Below, piece after piece: positions 5,038 to 7,152 of a DNA stretch of 7,152 nt. The stretch lies in NCBI GenBank assembly GCA_003022685.1, contig PXSV01000036.1, positions 1-7,152 of the forward strand, given 5' to 3'. The number at the start of each line of letters is the position of its first letter. Within the stretch, counting starts at the first letter, position 1. Below the pieces are notes generated by a model. It saw only the letters and a list, made by a program, of their open reading frames with translations. It was not told the DNA's origin and did no database searches. The position numbers were made by a program, and so were the translations under genes. The DNA is from Halobacteriales archaeon SW_9_67_24 (GTDB lineage Archaea > Halobacteriota > Halobacteria > Halobacteriales > Halococcaceae).

Positions 5038-6129
5038 TCAGCCCTCGCCGTAGTCGGGCAGTCGTGCCGACCGATCGCTGCCGTCGACGAACGGCAGCGA
5101 CCCCCGCGCTGCGGGGTGCTCCTCGCCATCGCCGTCGATCGCGAGATCGTCGGTCGCGGCGCCGAATTTGACCAGCGCGAGCGCGATCGGCGCTTCGAGC
5201 ATCGGGCTCTCGGTCGCGCGCGTCACTTCGCCGACCGTCTCGCCCCCGGCGAGCACCGTCGCGCCTGGTTCGGGCAGTGTCTCCGGCCGGAGTCCCACGA
5301 GGCGACGGCTCGGCTGGCCGCGGTTTGCGACGCGGCTGACGACCTCCTGACCGACGTAACACCCCTTCTCGAAGTCGAGCGCGTTCCGGAGCCCGAGCAC
5401 GTTCGGGATCTCCCCTTCGAGTTCGGTCTCGAACAGCGGTGTCCCGGCTTCGAGCGTGAGCGCGTCCCACGTCCGATAGCCGAAGGGCGCGGCGTTCAGC
5501 CCGTTGTTGATGAGGGTGTCGAACACGGATTGGGCGACGTCTGCGGTGCAGACGACCTCGTACCCTTCTTCGCCTGTGAGACCGTCACCCCGGATCACCG
5601 TCACGCCGTCGTCGCCCATCGTCCCGCGCACGAACTCGAGGTGTGTTTCGGGCGTGCTCGCGCCGTTCAGCACGCTCGCGATCTTCTCGGTGGCCTTCGC
5701 GCCGTGGACGCCGAACACGCCGAACGCCTCGGTGGCGACTTCGATTTCGACGTCCTGGATGAACGTCTTCTCGCTCCAGTCCTCGGCGACGGGCGCGGCG
5801 CGCTCGGGCGGGGTGAAGAGGAGAAGGCGCTCGCCGGCGTTGTAGATGTGGAGGTCCGTCTCGATTCGTCCCTGGGGATCACACAGGAGCGCATAGCAGC
5901 CCGCGCCGTCCTCGTGGGGAACCCGGTTCGAGACCGCGTTGTCGACGAACTCGACGCGATCGTCGCCGGTGACAGTCAGAACGCCGTAGCCCATCTCGAT
6001 CGTGCCGACCACGTTCCGGACGGCGCGCGCTGCCCGATCGGGGCGGCCGTACTCGGCGGCGACACGGACGCCGCCGCGCTCTTCGAACGTCGCGCCGTGG
6101 GATTCGTGGACGCCGGCGACGAGCGTCAT
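5038..6129 (-). CDS. YgfZ/GcvT-like folate-binding protein
   Basis: A 363-residue cytoplasmic protein of the aminomethyltransferase (GcvT) fold. It carries the YgfZ signature K-G-C-Y-x-G-Q-E at residues 255-262, with Cys257. Bacterial YgfZ binds tetrahydrofolate and supports repair or assembly of certain Fe-S enzymes; that is family knowledge, not shown here. Other fold markers are GYGVLTVTGDDRVEFVDN (47-64), DPQGRIETDLHIY (84-96), the EEGYEV strand (187-192), LEAGTPLFETEL (226-237) and the C-terminal barrel around 276-323. Annotation as aminomethyltransferase or GcvT is the alternative, but the KGCYVGQE motif favours YgfZ. ATG 6129 has a clear TATA box 27-33 nt upstream. The last 30 residues look like an unconserved acidic tail and are encoded by DNA with two strong adjacent hairpins (5075-5116). 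Confidence 0.92.
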   Translation of the reverse strand: MTLVAGVHESHGATFEERGGVRVAAEYGRPDRAARAVRNVVGTIEMGYGVLTVTGDDRVEFVDNAVSNRVPHEDGAGCYALLCDPQGRIETDLHIYNAGERLLLFTPPERAAPVAEDWSEKTFIQDVEIEVATEAFGVFGVHGAKATEKIASVLNGASTPETHLEFVRGTMGDDGVTVIRGDGLTGEEGYEVVCTADVAQSVFDTLINNGLNAAPFGYRTWDALTLEAGTPLFETELEGEIPNVLGLRNALDFEKGCYVGQEVVSRVANRGQPSRRLVGLRPETLPEPGATVLAGGETVGEVTRATESPMLEAPIALALVKFGAATDDLAIDGDGEEHPAARGSLPFVDGSDRSARLPDYGEG

Positions 6130-6155
6130 TTCCCGTATCGTCGGCCCCGGGCGGG

Positions 6156-6162
6156 GATAAAA
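6156..6162 (-). promoter_or_regulatory. TATA box of the ygfZ-like gene
   Basis: On the minus strand it reads TTTTATC, 27-33 nt before the ATG at 6129. It lies in the 37-bp gap immediately after the stop of the winged-helix gene, so the ygfZ-like gene has its own promoter and is not only read from upstream. Confidence 0.7.
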
Positions 6163-6166
6163 CGTG

Positions 6167-6460
6167 CTATAAGCCGAGCCGCTCGCGGAGCTGATCGAAC
6201 AAGGACCCCTCGGTGTCCTGCGCGCCCGGTTCGGGCACCACTCGATCGTCGGGTTTGATCCGCGTGCGCTCGCCGTCGTCGTCGGCCTCGATCAGGCCGT
6301 CGGCCTTGAGCGACGACAGCGCGTCCTCCAGGTCGTCGATGCCGACCGCGACGTGCGAGCGGAGTTCGAACACGGTCATGCCGTCCCGACGGTCGACCAG
6401 GGCGTCGAGGACGGCCACCTCCGTCTCGTCGCGGTCCCGGAACTCCCGCTTCGCCTTCAT
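6167..6460 (-). CDS. Small winged-helix-like haloarchaeal protein (probably the DUF6432 family)
   Basis: A 97-residue soluble protein starting MKAKREFRDRDETEVAVLDAL. Residues 12-58 match the pattern of a winged helix: first helix (ETEVAVLDALVDR), second and third helices (MTVFELRSHVAVGIDDLEDALSSLKADGLI, residues 28-57), then a charged wing EADDDGERTRIKP. A Pro/Glu-rich linker (75-82) leads to a C-terminal amphipathic helix SLFDQLRERLGL (86-97). From memory this is the haloarchaeal family labelled DUF6432; the number is recall only. A DNA-binding or protein-docking role is inferred from the fold and untested. The ATG at 6460 is the natural family start. No clear TATA box or ribosome-binding site is visible upstream. 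The ygfZ-like gene follows on the same strand after 37 bp. Confidence 0.88.
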   Translation of the reverse strand: MKAKREFRDRDETEVAVLDALVDRRDGMTVFELRSHVAVGIDDLEDALSSLKADGLIEADDDGERTRIKPDDRVVPEPGAQDTEGSLFDQLRERLGL

Positions 6461-6612
6461 GTGCGGAACGTTCGACCGGACTCACCTTACCCTTGTCCCT
6501 CGATGATCGAACTCGCCACGCTCGCACCCTCTCCCGCTCGGTCGACCGTCCCCGCTCTCGACGTCCCTCGAAGGGGAGTCTTTATGTCGAACACGACCAC
6601 AGTAGCGTGTCA
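6461..6612. other. Divergent intergenic region
   Basis: The 152 bp separate the minus-strand winged-helix gene from the plus-strand putative zinc protein. Apart from the TATA box at 6580-6586 I see no gene, RNA or repeat in it. Confidence 0.5.
6580..6586 (+). promoter_or_regulatory. TATA box of the gene starting at 6613
   Basis: CTTTATG lies 27-33 nt before the ATG at 6613 and is preceded by a purine-rich aaggggag stretch at 6571-6578 that fits a BRE position. It supports a leaderless transcript from 6613. Confidence 0.65.
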
Positions 6613-7152
6613 ATGGGGATTCGCTGTTCGGTGCTCGGGCACGACTACGGCGAGACCGGCGTCGAGCGCGAGCGCGACGAGCGAGGGGCGGAGGTCGTCC
6701 GGACGGCGCGACAGGTCCGGACGTGTCGACGCTGCGGCCACGAGCGCACGGTGACCGAAAACACCGAGATCACGGCGCTCGAACCCGGGGCGGGCGTCGT
6801 TCGGGACGCGGACGGCCAGGTGGTCGCGGCGACCGCCGAGGAGAACGTGGCGACCGATGGAACCGGCACGATCACCATCGAGGACGACCTCGACGACACG
6901 AACGAAAGCGGCGACACGGCAAGCGACGGTCCGGCGGGCGACGGCTCAACCGACGACGGTGCGTCCGCTTCCGAGGCCGCTGTGACCGCTGCGAGCGAGG
7001 GGGGCGACCGGGCGGACGACGCCGAACCCCGGGACCACCAGGACGCCTCATCGGATGGTGAGAGAATCCCGACCGTCGAGGACGCCGACGATACGGGCGG
7101 GCGTGCGCCGGGCGAGTGGCCCGCCGACCCCGACGACGGAGCCACGAGCGCG
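6613..7152 (+). CDS. Haloarchaeal conserved protein with putative N-terminal zinc site and acidic tail (cut by window edge)
   Basis: The frame is open from ATG 6613 to the window end, 180 codons with no stop. The first 60 residues are folded-looking: MGIRCSVLGHDYGE, then basic and acidic strands, then VRTCRRCGHERTVTENTEIT. Cys5, His10, Cys38 and Cys41 could bind one zinc ion. From residue about 60 the chain becomes low-complexity, very rich in Asp, Gly, Ser, Ala and Thr, as in disordered haloarchaeal linkers. From memory this resembles a haloarchaeal family labelled DUF7093, whose members end in a second zinc ribbon; here that end would be outside the window, and the label is unverified. The ATG is fixed by the TATA box at 6580-6586. 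It is divergent from the winged-helix gene. Function unknown. Confidence 0.85.
   Translation, partial: MGIRCSVLGHDYGETGVERERDERGAEVVRTARQVRTCRRCGHERTVTENTEITALEPGAGVVRDADGQVVAATAEENVATDGTGTITIEDDLDDTNESGDTASDGPAGDGSTDDGASASEAAVTAASEGGDRADDAEPRDHQDASSDGERIPTVEDADDTGGRAPGEWPADPDDGATSA

Noticed and set aside
4297..6258. A 653-codon open frame on the plus strand spanning the TrmB and ygfZ-like genes.
   Set aside because: It is antisense to two well-recognised genes, its translation is Arg/Asp/Val-rich without family motifs, and long antisense open frames are expected in GC-rich haloarchaeal DNA with strong third-position G/C.
1..7152. A novel defence, toxin-antitoxin or secretion system.
   Set aside because: All confident genes are housekeeping, regulatory or small conserved haloarchaeal families; no nuclease, helicase, toxin or secretion motif was seen.

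Overview
The window looks like a piece of a haloarchaeal chromosome. It is GC-rich, its predicted proteins are acidic (many D and E, few K), several genes have a TATA-like element 22-34 nt upstream of the ATG as in haloarchaeal leaderless transcription, and three genes belong to small families that I recall only from haloarchaea. The genus cannot be fixed by eye; something Halococcus-like is a guess. No CRISPR array, tRNA, rRNA, transposase, phage gene or defence system is visible.

Layout, left to right. Positions 1-386 (minus) hold the N-terminal third of the cofactor-independent phosphoglycerate mutase GpmI, cut by the window edge. Positions 475-600 (minus) hold a 41-residue membrane protein whose reading frame stays protein-like upstream of its only ATG. 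Positions 690-771 form an 82-nt compound inverted repeat directly after the stop of a small haloarchaeal conserved gene (771-1127, minus). Divergent from that gene is a single-domain universal stress protein (1245-1667, plus). Positions 1668-2297 contain no gene. They hold a T-run terminator and a dense cluster of short perfect palindromes, nearly all with three-base loops, flanked by two C-rich, G-poor stretches.

The plus-strand pair nadK (2298-3113) and mptA (3206-4153) follows. It converges on a minus-strand TrmB-family regulator (4171-4983), behind which lie a minus-strand YgfZ/GcvT-like folate-binding protein (5038-6129) and a minus-strand winged-helix protein (6167-6460). After a 152-bp divergent intergenic region, a plus-strand gene (6613 to the window end) encodes a putative zinc-binding protein with a long acidic tail, cut by the edge.

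Most genes are core metabolism or housekeeping: glycolysis (GpmI), NADP supply (NadK) and the first pterin step of folate-type cofactor synthesis (MptA). The YgfZ-like protein binds a folate in characterised relatives, so the mptA to ygfZ stretch may share a C1/folate theme with the TrmB regulator in between; this is inference. The least explained signals are not genes: the palindrome cluster (1681-2193), whose minus strand repeatedly presents C(GNA)G triloops, the compound inverted repeat at 690-771, and the reading frame behind the 41-residue membrane protein.
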